A stretch of 64,000 nucleotides of DNA from an uncultured Granulosicoccaceae bacterium (GTDB taxonomy: Bacteria > Pseudomonadota > Gammaproteobacteria > Granulosicoccales > Granulosicoccaceae), in contig CALHCI010000053.1 of the NCBI GenBank assembly GCA_937931165.1, positions 26,890-90,889 on the forward strand. Reading direction: 5' to 3'. This document shows positions 44,717-53,027 of this stretch, piece by piece (the first letter of the stretch is position 1; the number at the start of each line of letters is the position of its first letter). A program made the translations under genes and the position numbers. The notes under the pieces were generated by a model. That model saw only the letters and a list, made by a program, of their open reading frames with translations, searched no databases and was not told where the DNA came from.

Positions 44717-45244
44717 CTAGGCGCCCTCACTCAGGAGTTTCAGCAGTGATTTTCTGGCTTTGGTGGCTTTCTTTGCGGCCGACCTTTCTTTGTCCGTTGG
44801 TTCGTTTTCGATGGCATAGGTGACTGGTTGCGCAGACCTTGCAAGCTGTCGGGCCTGCTGCAGGCTGACGGACGGGTAAGTTTCCCGAAGGGTGTCTGCA
44901 TGCTCGGTAAATGACTCAATAAGCTTTGAACACATGTTCTCATGTGGGCTTGCTTTGGGTACGACCGGGTCGTCGAGCAAGGTTTTGAGCGTTTCGTAGT
45001 CGTCCGTTTTTCGGATCAGTTTGCTGATGTACTGGATATGGCGCTTGTAAGCACCGCGTGTGCTTTGCGCCGGGCATTTAGCAATGGCATCACGAATCTC
45101 GTCGGTTAATGGCAGCTTGTTGAGGTTTTGCTTTTTTTCCAGCACCAGCCTGGCGGCAAAGTCACGGATGTCGTCGGCATCGCGTTTACGTTGCGATTTG
45201 CTGATTTCCGGTTGGAGGTCCGGATCGATTTCTTCACTATGCAT
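44717..45244 (-). CDS. darP: Ribosome-associated protein DarP (YjgA, DUF615)
   Basis: The 175-residue, highly charged helical protein has the DUF615 pattern: SKSQRKRDADDIRDFAARLVLE, NKLPLTDEIRDAI and the R-G-A-Y-K-R-H-I-Q-Y-I-S-K-L-I-R helix. DarP/YjgA helps 50S subunit maturation. It is convergent with yhdP, with 199 bp between that show no gene. A TTGTA-ATTC-TACAA dyad at 45246-45259 sits at its start, possibly a binding site. Confidence 0.88.
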   Translation of the reverse strand: MHSEEIDPDLQPEISKSQRKRDADDIRDFAARLVLEKKQNLNKLPLTDEIRDAIAKCPAQSTRGAYKRHIQYISKLIRKTDDYETLKTLLDDPVVPKASPHENMCSKLIESFTEHADTLRETYPSVSLQQARQLARSAQPVTYAIENEPTDKERSAAKKATKARKSLLKLLSEGA

Positions 45245-45245
45245 G

Positions 45246-45259
45246 TTGTAATTCTACAA
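45246..45259. promoter_or_regulatory. Short dyad at the darP start
   Basis: TTGTA-ATTC-TACAA is a perfect 5-bp inverted repeat just upstream of the darP ATG. It may be an operator or chance; the protein that would bind it is not known. Confidence 0.3.
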
Positions 45260-45350
45260 ATGTTGCAAAAAATTAACAGGTTTGCTTGACGAGATCATGG
45301 ATAAAAGTTAACGTCCATATCAGTGATCGTCAGGCTTTTGCTGCTACATT

Positions 45351-45383
45351 TTACCGTAGTTGTAAAAAAACAACTTAACGTAA
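45351..45383. promoter_or_regulatory. Imperfect inverted repeat upstream of the outer-membrane-like gene
   Basis: TTACCGTAGTTGT and ACAACTTAACGTAA form an interrupted dyad around an A-rich centre (45364-45369); the inner GTTGT/ACAAC is perfect. It lies about 100 bases upstream of the start of the next gene and has no T tract, so it is not a terminator. Confidence 0.35.
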
Positions 45384-45487
45384 GAGACGACGGAACTGCG
45401 AGCAGCAATTTCAAGTCACATAATAATACTATCGGTGCCTGACTTGTCAGGACAACGATGGAACACTACCCCCGGCATCCGTGATGG

Positions 45488-46291
45488 ATGCTAAACGAGT
45501 TATCAATGGACACAGTACGTTTTACACATAAAGCATTCGCGGCGATGACGCTGGCATTATCCCCATGCCTGTCGTTTGCCGATGCTGCTGATTACCGGAT
45601 CGGTGAATTCGGTGTCCAGAGCCCGTTTGGTGTCGAGGACGATGCGGACCCCGGCACGCGATCGGAAATGCTGTTTAAGCTTACCTCACCTCTCGAAGCG
45701 GGCCACACGGAAGCGCACGATACAGAAACGCAGAATCCCCACTGGAACAGCGAAATTCGCCTGAATAGAATAGATTTTCTGAAGCCTGGCGAAGCCCGAA
45801 TGCACGACATTCATCAGGGGTTTTCCTACTCGGCTTCTATCGATGTGGAATCGGACGAGTTTCGTAGTGACTCACGTCTGATCAGCAGTCGCCAGCTCGG
45901 CATTCATTACGGAAGACTTGGTTCGGTCAATTACAGTGGCGTTGATCTTAGCTTTCGGCAGTTTTCTGACGAAAAAGAGGTACTCGAATCGTCGGATGAC
46001 AAAGAACTGTGGTCACTCGGGGTAACAACTGGCAGACGTTTCTCTATGACCGGACTGGAATCTACCGATCCGATGTGGACGGTATCGCTCAGAGGTCAGT
46101 TCAGTCTGTCAGATGAGTCTGATGATCGAATCGAACTGGAAGATCAACAGTGGTACTTATCGCCGGGTTTACATTGGGAACGCGACAGCTTTTTACTCAG
46201 TGCTGATGTGTTAATGCCGTTCATGCAAAGCGGTGAGTATGAGGCAGAAACTGATTATCGTATCCGGGCTAACATTCAGAAACGATTCTAG
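45488..46291 (+). CDS. Probable outer-membrane beta-barrel protein
   Basis: The 267-residue protein has an N-terminal signal peptide (hydrophobic about 17-29, cleavage near SFA-DA), many alternating amphipathic strands (for example LGIHYGRLGSVNYSGVDLSFRQ) and a C-terminal phenylalanine (IQKRF), which is the outer-membrane barrel insertion signature. I do not recognise a family. Start may be ATG 45488 or 45506 (MDTVRF). An inverted repeat lies upstream. It is a single gene with an 11-bp tandem duplication after it. Confidence 0.7.
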   Translation: MLNELSMDTVRFTHKAFAAMTLALSPCLSFADAADYRIGEFGVQSPFGVEDDADPGTRSEMLFKLTSPLEAGHTEAHDTETQNPHWNSEIRLNRIDFLKPGEARMHDIHQGFSYSASIDVESDEFRSDSRLISSRQLGIHYGRLGSVNYSGVDLSFRQFSDEKEVLESSDDKELWSLGVTTGRRFSMTGLESTDPMWTVSLRGQFSLSDESDDRIELEDQQWYLSPGLHWERDSFLLSADVLMPFMQSGEYEAETDYRIRANIQKRF

Positions 46292-46315
46292 GGCTTTTAG
46301 CTAACGCAGTGGGTT

Positions 46316-46337
46316 GTGCCATTGAAGTGCCATTGAA
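46316..46337. repeat. Perfect 11-bp tandem duplication between convergent genes
   Basis: GTGCCATTGAA occurs twice in direct succession (46316-46326 and 46327-46337), between the barrel gene and the mini-VWA gene. No coding sequence crosses it. Confidence 0.95.
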
Positions 46338-46346
46338 GCTCGCCCG

Positions 46347-46736
46347 TTAAAAAGCCACCACGTCCCAGCCTTCCGGCTTGAGCGTTCCGTCGCTGAGCAA
46401 TATTTTTTCTTTCGCTTTCACATGACTGTAGAGTCGTTTTAAATTCGCCTCATTCAGGTTGCCAAAAGAGGTGCGGAATATGACATCCATTGAAGCGAGC
46501 TCGGGCAGCTCACCCAGAGATGCCTTGTCTGTTCCTATCGTTACATTTTTATATCTGGCAGAGCTCTGGTAATTTTCTATCCAGTTTTTAACCGAAGGAA
46601 AATTCGGTTTCATTGAAAACGATGTGTCTACTACCAGTAGTACGTCAGATTTGTTCGCAGAAAAGAAAACATGCGAGCCTATCCAAAGGATGCCCTGTAG
46701 CAGGATGAGCAGGCCGAACATTTTTATAAACCGCAT
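46347..46736 (-). CDS. Mini VWA-like membrane-anchored protein
   Basis: This 129-residue protein has an N-terminal membrane helix (about 6-26) and then a short VWA-type domain: the metal-site motif D37-x-S39-x-S41 in LLVVDTSFSMKP and a late ILLSDGT strand. It is far shorter than a normal VWA domain (about 180 residues), and the threonine of the MIDAS site is not obvious, so it may be a reduced VWA or only a related fold. It begins 3 bases after the end of the solute-binding/VWA lipoprotein gene and is surely co-transcribed with it. Confidence 0.7.
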   Translation of the reverse strand: MRFIKMFGLLILLQGILWIGSHVFFSANKSDVLLVVDTSFSMKPNFPSVKNWIENYQSSARYKNVTIGTDKASLGELPELASMDVIFRTSFGNLNEANLKRLYSHVKAKEKILLSDGTLKPEGWDVVAF

Positions 46737-46739
46737 ACG

Positions 46740-48425
46740 CTACATCTCTGAGTTCAGGAGATTGCCAATCCGGTACGAAGCTGACTCCGCACTGGATTCA
46801 ATGTAGGCACCTTCAGCCAGACCTGCCATTGCTTTTAAGTGATCAGAAGACAGTTCGTAGGCAATGGAGTGAATGGGAATGCCGGTCCATTCCATGGTTT
46901 TTTCAACACCGGCATACTCCAGTCCTTTGTTGGTTTCTCCGTCTGAAAGTACAAAAATAACCAGCTTGTGATTCGGATTGGTTTTGGCAAACTCTACCAG
47001 CTCATGGGCGGCGACAAGGACTGCATCGTTGGTTGCTGTACCACCACCGGTTTGTAATCGTTCAACGGCGCCAATAAACAGTGATTTTTGCTGGATGTTG
47101 AATTGTTTAATGCTCAAGTCGACATTGACTCGCTCGTTATAGCTGACCAGTCCAATAGAATTGACCGAGCTGATTAAATCTGATGATTCAATGAGTGCGC
47201 GTTTTAGATTTTTAATCCGCGACCCGTCCATGGAGCCGGATACATCAGCAACAAAGATTGCAGCGATCGGTCTGCCACCGGACTTTTTATCTTTCCAGAT
47301 TTTCTGAGCGTTGAGGATCATCGCGCCATTGGCTAACGAATAAGAGCTTTTATAGCTATCCTGGCGGCCAAAGCCATAGTCGGTAACCGCGCGTTTATTC
47401 TGGTTGAGAAACTCTGCAAAGCGCTCGAGCACTTCGCGCTCATCACTGTCTGCCTCTGCGGTGGCGTAAAGCGGGCTGTCGTGCCTGACACCGAATGGCA
47501 GAAACTCATAGTCGCCCATGCCTTTCACATTGACCCATGACTGGTGTTCCATTACCAGAGCATCGAGCACACCGCTGTCTACCGCAGCATCACGCATTTG
47601 CAGCGTCGTTTGTGCAACAAACGGTACCCCTGCCTGAAACGCTTCAAATGCGCTCGATACATCCGGCGCCAGCATCTGACTTTCATCACCCTCAGCAAAT
47701 GCATTTAACACTGTTAACAGGAAGTTGAGTCCGGTACTGGATTGATACGGATTGGTATAACCCATCGCAAAGTTGCCGGTGGTCACTTCGGTCAGCAGCT
47801 TTTGAATATCGAGCTGATTGTTGGTAGTGATCAGATCCTTTTTCGATTTTCTGACAATCACACCGGCGGTGTTAGGTGCAGTAACATCAGCGATCTTTGA
47901 CAGGTTGATACCCTGGCCGGACAGCATATCTCCCCACAAGTGATTGCTTGGTGAGAATGCATCCGGGGTGTTGCGTTGTGCCAGAATAAACTGCGCACCC
48001 AAACCTGACGCGATCTTTCTGATCCCTACCTGCGCAATTTTGCCGTTGCCAATTTTTATTTGTTGATTGTTGAATGCCTGTGCCATTTCAACATACAGCC
48101 CGTCGCGCCCGGTGCCGGCTTTTTCAGATGAAGTGAATATTTCAACTGCTTCTACCCGGCTGCTGTCCCGGGCGTCGAGTGTCATTGGGTATTCACTCAA
48201 GCTTGGCAGCATGGACAGCAAATTGGTTTGTGTGAGTTGAATGTTAGCGCGATAATTGTTTTCGCGGCGGCTCGGCAGAATATCTTCCGATACCAGCTTG
48301 TCGAGTTGCTTAAGGGCAGATTCTTTGCTGTCCACTTCACCTGGACCGCAGGCGGTCAACGCGATGGCTGTTACCGTTGCAAAGGTAGCGAACAATGCAC
48401 GTTTTAAAAGTGAATTTGAATTCAT
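46740..48425 (-). CDS. Solute-binding protein/VWA fusion lipoprotein
   Basis: The protein has 561 residues. Lipobox LTAC places the lipid cysteine at C26. Residues about 85-345 resemble an extracellular solute-binding domain (FTSSEKAGTGRDGLYVEM, WGDMLSGQGINLSKIADVTAPNTAGVIVRK, FAMGYTNPYQSSTGLNFLL). Residues about 386-555 are a VWA domain with a complete MIDAS set: DVSGS (394-398), TGGGTAT (459-465) and LSDGE (493-497). The design suggests ligand sensing coupled to metal-dependent protein binding at the membrane. Similar fusions elsewhere co-occur with TelA/XpaC-type genes. ATG 48425 starts the lipoprotein signal; the frame opens at 48443. Confidence 0.82.
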   Translation of the reverse strand: MNSNSLLKRALFATFATVTAIALTACGPGEVDSKESALKQLDKLVSEDILPSRRENNYRANIQLTQTNLLSMLPSLSEYPMTLDARDSSRVEAVEIFTSSEKAGTGRDGLYVEMAQAFNNQQIKIGNGKIAQVGIRKIASGLGAQFILAQRNTPDAFSPSNHLWGDMLSGQGINLSKIADVTAPNTAGVIVRKSKKDLITTNNQLDIQKLLTEVTTGNFAMGYTNPYQSSTGLNFLLTVLNAFAEGDESQMLAPDVSSAFEAFQAGVPFVAQTTLQMRDAAVDSGVLDALVMEHQSWVNVKGMGDYEFLPFGVRHDSPLYATAEADSDEREVLERFAEFLNQNKRAVTDYGFGRQDSYKSSYSLANGAMILNAQKIWKDKKSGGRPIAAIFVADVSGSMDGSRIKNLKRALIESSDLISSVNSIGLVSYNERVNVDLSIKQFNIQQKSLFIGAVERLQTGGGTATNDAVLVAAHELVEFAKTNPNHKLVIFVLSDGETNKGLEYAGVEKTMEWTGIPIHSIAYELSSDHLKAMAGLAEGAYIESSAESASYRIGNLLNSEM

Positions 48426-48439
48426 CGTGAACTCCATGG

Positions 48440-49159
48440 TCACTGACTTTGTTGTTTGGCGATGCTGACCAGATCTTTTAGTCGGGCAAGCGTTTCGGTG
48501 CGTTCGAACTCACCGATTTCCTGAATATTGGCAACCTCTACCGACGTATCTGACAGCGCTTTGAAGAGCCGGCGGTTTTCAGACAACAAGGCATCCAGTC
48601 TGTCTTGTTGCATCGATAACTGAGCTGGTGGCTGTTGCGAATCGTTATCTGGTTGTTGTCGTTGCAGACTTGAAATACTGTGCCCAATGCCAACCATATC
48701 AGACAGATTCTGCAGCGATTGATTTTGAACGTTGCGAGCAGCGTCGAGGTAGGTGCTGGAGCTGAGTTGTTTGCCACGAAAACGATTGGCAATCACTTCG
48801 TGAAAATCATTGAGCAAGTGCTTCAGTGTGACGACCTGCCTGGCGCCTTCTTCATTGTCGAGTGTTTCGAGGTCGTTTTGCATCGTGGAAAGTCGCTGCA
48901 TCATCTCGTTGTGCTCGCGTTCTTCCTGATCGAGTAGTTGTCGAATAACTTCCATATCGAGGAAACCGAACCAGCGATAACACAGGGGCACCAAAGCCAG
49001 CGCGAGCACCGACACCACTGCATAGCCCAGTGTTACAAGCAGGGGAGCCTGAAACCACCAGAAATAAGCCGCTATCAACAACAGGGTTGCCAGTGCGGCC
49101 GCTGCAATCGCCTTGATCAAGAGTGTTCCTCTGGGAGCAGTCGTCAAATACCATCCCAT
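48440..49159 (-). CDS. Membrane protein with two N-terminal helices and a coiled-coil domain
   Basis: The 239-residue protein has two transmembrane helices (about 14-34 and 40-60) and then a long charged, heptad-patterned helical part (about 70-110 and 150-235, rich in Q, E, L and R). This is the layout of XpaC-like proteins, but I see no firm family motif. It is probably in the inner membrane with the coiled-coil facing the cytosol. It lies 14 bases before the solute-binding/VWA lipoprotein gene and 23 bases after the DUF3108 gene, on the same strand. Confidence 0.72.
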   Translation of the reverse strand: MGWYLTTAPRGTLLIKAIAAAALATLLLIAAYFWWFQAPLLVTLGYAVVSVLALALVPLCYRWFGFLDMEVIRQLLDQEEREHNEMMQRLSTMQNDLETLDNEEGARQVVTLKHLLNDFHEVIANRFRGKQLSSSTYLDAARNVQNQSLQNLSDMVGIGHSISSLQRQQPDNDSQQPPAQLSMQQDRLDALLSENRRLFKALSDTSVEVANIQEIGEFERTETLARLKDLVSIAKQQSQ

Positions 49160-49182
49160 TATATATGCGGATGGGTTGAGGG

Positions 49183-49983
49183 CTAATCAACCAGTGCAAA
49201 TTTGGAAATAATAAGGCGAAGCGTCAGTTTCCCGCGCTTGTATTGCTCTATTTTCAGTGGTAGCACGGTGTTGGCGGGTCCGACCTCTGCGAGCCAGATG
49301 ATCGTTTCGCGGTTACTGTTGACGCGGTCTTTCAGTATTCGGTTAGCCTGGAAATCGCCAATGCGGGTTTTCAGCAACTCTTCGCCGTGGTTGCTGTAGG
49401 TGACGGTTTCTGCGTTGTTTCCGTCGAGCACCTGCACCTGCAGCGTCTGGAAATTTCGATCCGCTCTGTGTTTATTCATCAACGCAAGTGTTACCGACAG
49501 TCGGTCTACCACTCCGTCCGGCAGTGGATGGGTGCTGGCTTCACTGCCTTTTTTTATGTCGAAGCTGCCCGCGTCTCTGTCGAAATTTACCTGGTAATCG
49601 CGTTCAGGTTTTCCTTTGTCTTTGTAGAGGTATTGAACAGATTCAAACGGGGGATTAAGCGATGGCAGAATGGCGTGTTCACGAATATTACCATTGCCGG
49701 TCCATTTGAAAATTCCGGTAGGTTTTGTCTGCAGCACGAAATTAAAACCACCACCGTCAGCAGGTGTCAGGCTGAGCGTAGCCACACCACCGGTAATATA
49801 ATCGTTTTCGACGTTATATTCTGCGCGAAAAGGATTCAGGCCGGACTCGGTAGTTGCCCAACCGGTAGATGGCTCAGCTAGCAGTAGCACCACCAGCATT
49901 GCATTAACGCCTGCCAGAAAGGCTGTGCGAAGCGTATGTGTTTTTCTATTCATAACTAAATTGCCGTTCGCGTTGTCCGGCAA
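49183..49983 (-). CDS. DUF3108 exported protein
   Basis: The 266-residue protein has a signal peptide (hydrophobic about 17-35) and the DUF3108 pattern: LNPFRAEYNVENDYITGGVATLSL, the QTKPTGIFKWTGNGNI segment and a C-terminal KIEQYKRGKLTLRLI. It is a periplasmic or outer-membrane-facing beta-rich protein of unknown function. In gammaproteobacteria it is the usual neighbour downstream of purN, as here (29 bases). Confidence 0.88.
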   Translation of the reverse strand: MPDNANGNLVMNRKTHTLRTAFLAGVNAMLVVLLLAEPSTGWATTESGLNPFRAEYNVENDYITGGVATLSLTPADGGGFNFVLQTKPTGIFKWTGNGNIREHAILPSLNPPFESVQYLYKDKGKPERDYQVNFDRDAGSFDIKKGSEASTHPLPDGVVDRLSVTLALMNKHRADRNFQTLQVQVLDGNNAETVTYSNHGEELLKTRIGDFQANRILKDRVNSNRETIIWLAEVGPANTVLPLKIEQYKRGKLTLRLIISKFALVD

Positions 49984-50012
49984 GCCAAAGCGGGGACATC
50001 ACCTTCAGAGAG

Positions 50013-50645
50013 TCACACTAAGGTTAGGGGATAAACGAGACGATTGCCGCAGTATTCTACGTGACCATCCCGCCATATGATTGACTGTTGCAGACAGTGC
50101 TGAGCTGCGCGCCAGTAAAGTTGATGTTCTTTTTCAAGAACCCTTGCGGCCAGTGACTCTGCGGTATCGTCCGGCTTCGTCGGAACAACACTGCGTGCAA
50201 TGATAGGCCCTGCGTCAAGCTCTGCTGTAACAAAATGTACGCTGCATCCATGCCATTGATCACTGTTGTCCAGCACTTTACTGTGCGTGTCGAGTCCGGG
50301 GTAACAGGGCAGCAGTGACGGATGAATATTCAGTAGCCGCGATTCAAAGTGTTGAGTGAAGTCAGCGCCAAGTTTGCGCATAAAGCCAGCCAGTAACACC
50401 AGTTGTGGAGATTGCGCTTCAATGGTTTGCAGCAACTGGTTGTCGAATTGCTCACTGCGATCAAACTGCTGGTGATCGACCACCGAGGTTTTTATGTTGT
50501 TGTCTCGCGCATAGGTGAGTCCGGCAGCGCTTTCTTTGTTAGCAATAACATGGGTGATTTCTGCATCCAGCAAGCCGTTCAGTGTTGCTTGATGCAAGGC
50601 CTGCATGTTTGAGCCTCGACCGGAAATCAAAACAGTTATCGTCAT
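50013..50645 (-). CDS. purN: Phosphoribosylglycinamide formyltransferase PurN
   Basis: The 210-residue protein has the PurN N-terminal loop VLISGRGSNMQAL, the catalytic asparagine and histidine in LLNIHPSLLPCYPGLDTH and the aspartate in VTAELDAGPII. It adds a formyl group from 10-formyl-THF to GAR, step three of purine synthesis. It lies 78 bases after purM and is followed by DUF3108. The purM-purN order is the standard one. Confidence 0.96.
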   Translation of the reverse strand: MTITVLISGRGSNMQALHQATLNGLLDAEITHVIANKESAAGLTYARDNNIKTSVVDHQQFDRSEQFDNQLLQTIEAQSPQLVLLAGFMRKLGADFTQHFESRLLNIHPSLLPCYPGLDTHSKVLDNSDQWHGCSVHFVTAELDAGPIIARSVVPTKPDDTAESLAARVLEKEHQLYWRAAQHCLQQSIIWRDGHVEYCGNRLVYPLTLV

Positions 50646-50723
50646 AGCTAAAAAAATTTGTTCTTAGGTGAAAAGCAGATTGTTGAATTTGTGGTGCATT
50701 GCTAACCCGGCAAATAAAGCGGC

Positions 50724-51764
50724 TTAAACGTAACGCACCAGCGGTTGTTGTTCGTCGCTTTGTTCTACTGTCCCTATTCTGACAGCGGTTTCACCGTGTT
50801 GTGCAAGCACATCGATTGCCTGAGATACGTGATCTTCGGGCAGCATAACCGCCATACCAATACCGCAGTTGAACGTTTTCAGCATTTCTGTATCGGTAAT
50901 ACTTCCAGCACGCTGCAACCAGTTGAATACCGGCAGCTTTGGTATTGTGCCGGTGTCTACCACCGCGTTGGTGTGTGGTGGCAGAGAGCGCGGCAGATTT
51001 TCAGTAATCCCGCCACCGGTAATGTGTGCCAGTGATGCCACCGTTACGCTATCTAACATGGCAAGAATCGGCTTTACATAGATTCTGGTGGGAGTGATCA
51101 GTTGTTCGCCAAGGGTTGCCTCACCCAGTTTTGTCGCGGGATCGTCGCCACTGACTTCGAGTACTTTTCGAACCAGTGAATAGCCGTTGGAGTGGCAGCC
51201 TGAAGAGGTGATACCGACAATCGCATGCCCGGCTTTGACGTTGTTTTTGTCGAGAATGCAGGCTTTTTCGACAACCCCGACGGTAAACCCTGCAAGGTCA
51301 TAGTCGTCTGCGTCATACATGCCTGGCATTTCTGCGGTTTCACCACCAATCAGCGCGGCACCGGACTGCACGCAGCCTTCTGCAATGCCCTGAATGATCT
51401 GTTGTGATTTATCGAGCTCGAGTTTGCCGGTTGCGTAGTAATCCAGGAAGAACAGCGGTTCCGCGCCACAAACAACTATGTCGTTAACGCACATGGCAAC
51501 GAGATCAATGCCAATGGTCGCGTGATGGTCGAGTAGATTGGCGAGCATGAGCTTGGTACCGACACCATCAGTGCCGGAAACCAGCACCGGCTGTTTGTAA
51601 CGGTCGGTGGGCAACTCGAACAGGCCACCAAAGCCCCCGAGGCCACCCAGTACACCGGGGCGGTGGGTTCGTGCAATGTCGGGTTTGATGCGTTCGACCA
51701 GTGATGCGCCGGCCTCGATATCTACGCCTGCATCCCGATAACTCAGGCTTTCTGTTGTCTTCAT
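50724..51764 (-). CDS. purM: Phosphoribosylformylglycinamidine cyclo-ligase PurM
   Basis: The 346-residue protein has the PurM landmarks SYRDAGVDIEAG, GTDGVGTKL, DLVAMCVNDIVVCGAEPLFFLDY, GGETAEMPGMY and the HITGGGITENLPR loop. It makes AIR from FGAM and ATP, step five of purine synthesis. The gene is divergent from DUF2066. Its promoter should lie in 51765-51909; I could not identify a PurR box by eye. Confidence 0.97.
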   Translation of the reverse strand: MKTTESLSYRDAGVDIEAGASLVERIKPDIARTHRPGVLGGLGGFGGLFELPTDRYKQPVLVSGTDGVGTKLMLANLLDHHATIGIDLVAMCVNDIVVCGAEPLFFLDYYATGKLELDKSQQIIQGIAEGCVQSGAALIGGETAEMPGMYDADDYDLAGFTVGVVEKACILDKNNVKAGHAIVGITSSGCHSNGYSLVRKVLEVSGDDPATKLGEATLGEQLITPTRIYVKPILAMLDSVTVASLAHITGGGITENLPRSLPPHTNAVVDTGTIPKLPVFNWLQRAGSITDTEMLKTFNCGIGMAVMLPEDHVSQAIDVLAQHGETAVRIGTVEQSDEQQPLVRYV

Positions 51765-51909
51765 GATTATCCAGTGCGGAACCGTGGTCCGGCGAGGAGT
51801 GTAATGCGGAGAGTGATACCAGATTTTACCGCGTAATTGCCGCGCTGAGTTACAATTGAAGGAATCTACCCATTACTCCTCAAACGCAGCGCGTTACAGA
51901 GTTCGTATT

Positions 51910-53019
51910 ATGTCTAAATTACTGGCGACCTTCCTGGTATTTGCAACCCTGTGCTTCGCAACTTTGCCGGGCGGAGTGGCAAACGCACAGGACTTTACAG
52001 TCGAAGTGGTTGTTGCCAATCCCGGCGATAGTCAACGGGCAAGTGCCTACTGGCTGGCGCTGAATCGAGTGTTGCAACGCAACATGCCTGCGGGTGCCAT
52101 CAGTGATGACCAGCGCAAAGAGATTCTGCGGGAACCGTCGCGCTACGTGCAGTCGTTTCGATACCGGGCCTATTCGGCCAGTCAGGACAGTGGTCGGCTG
52201 TCGACCCGTCAGGTGCGGGAAGGTGAGCCGCCAGACAGCGTCGTCGCCGTGAGCTTTCCCGCGACCTTGCTTGGTAACTTGCAGCGGCAGTTCCAGGCCC
52301 CTGTGGCAGAGGAAGTGATTAGCCCGGGTACCGGACGCATTCTGGCGCTGGTGGCGGTAGATCAGGGTACTGATCAGTTTTTGATTGGCGGCGCCCGTGC
52401 AACCAAATTTCAGTCACGGATGATTCAGCTTGGTGCGGCCAACAATATGAGTTTTGAGTTCCCGCAATTAGATGAAACCGATCTGTCTATTGTCAGTCCC
52501 GCCAATGTACTGTTCTACGATCAGCCGGTTGTCGATGCGATGCTACAGAAGTATCAATCAAGCGGTACGCTGACTGGTGCACTGGTCAGATTGTCGGAAC
52601 AATCATGGCAGTCAGACTGGAACTACCGGATCAACGGTGCCGAAGACCGCAATCTGTCGTTAACCACGCGCTCTCTTGATGAAGCGCTGGTGACTGCGGT
52701 GACTGAAATTGCCAATCTCAATGGTGCGACTGGTGGCGGTTACTTGTCCGGTCTTGACGGGTTCGATCGCAGCGGTGTTGCTATCCGGGTTGAGAATATC
52801 AATTCACTGTCGCAACATCAGCAAGTGCTCTCTTTGTTGCGCAGTATAGAAACATCGGTGGTGACTGAATCGCTGGAGCCGGGTGTGACTGTTTTTCGCG
52901 CTCCGCAAGCAGATGTCTTCAGCCTGCAGCAGCGTCTGTCAAATCAATCAGCACTGACGCCACAGACATCATCAGGGTTTGGTCAGAGCGGTGAATCGAT
53001 CACCTATCGACTGCGCTGA
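51910..53019 (+). CDS. DUF2066 periplasmic protein
   Basis: The 369-residue protein has a signal peptide (about 1-28, cleavage after ANA) and the DUF2066 pattern: FTVEVVVANPGDSQRASAYWLALNRVLQRN, the YVQSFRYRAYSAS segment and VVAVSFPATLLGNLQRQF. Function is unknown. ATG 51910 begins the signal peptide; the frame opens at 51856 without a signal-like start. The gene is divergent from purM and lies 8 bases before the hda ATG, a synteny shared with Pseudomonas. Confidence 0.88.
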   Translation: MSKLLATFLVFATLCFATLPGGVANAQDFTVEVVVANPGDSQRASAYWLALNRVLQRNMPAGAISDDQRKEILREPSRYVQSFRYRAYSASQDSGRLSTRQVREGEPPDSVVAVSFPATLLGNLQRQFQAPVAEEVISPGTGRILALVAVDQGTDQFLIGGARATKFQSRMIQLGAANNMSFEFPQLDETDLSIVSPANVLFYDQPVVDAMLQKYQSSGTLTGALVRLSEQSWQSDWNYRINGAEDRNLSLTTRSLDEALVTAVTEIANLNGATGGGYLSGLDGFDRSGVAIRVENINSLSQHQQVLSLLRSIETSVVTESLEPGVTVFRAPQADVFSLQQRLSNQSALTPQTSSGFGQSGESITYRLR

Positions 53020-53027
53020 TTTTGTCT

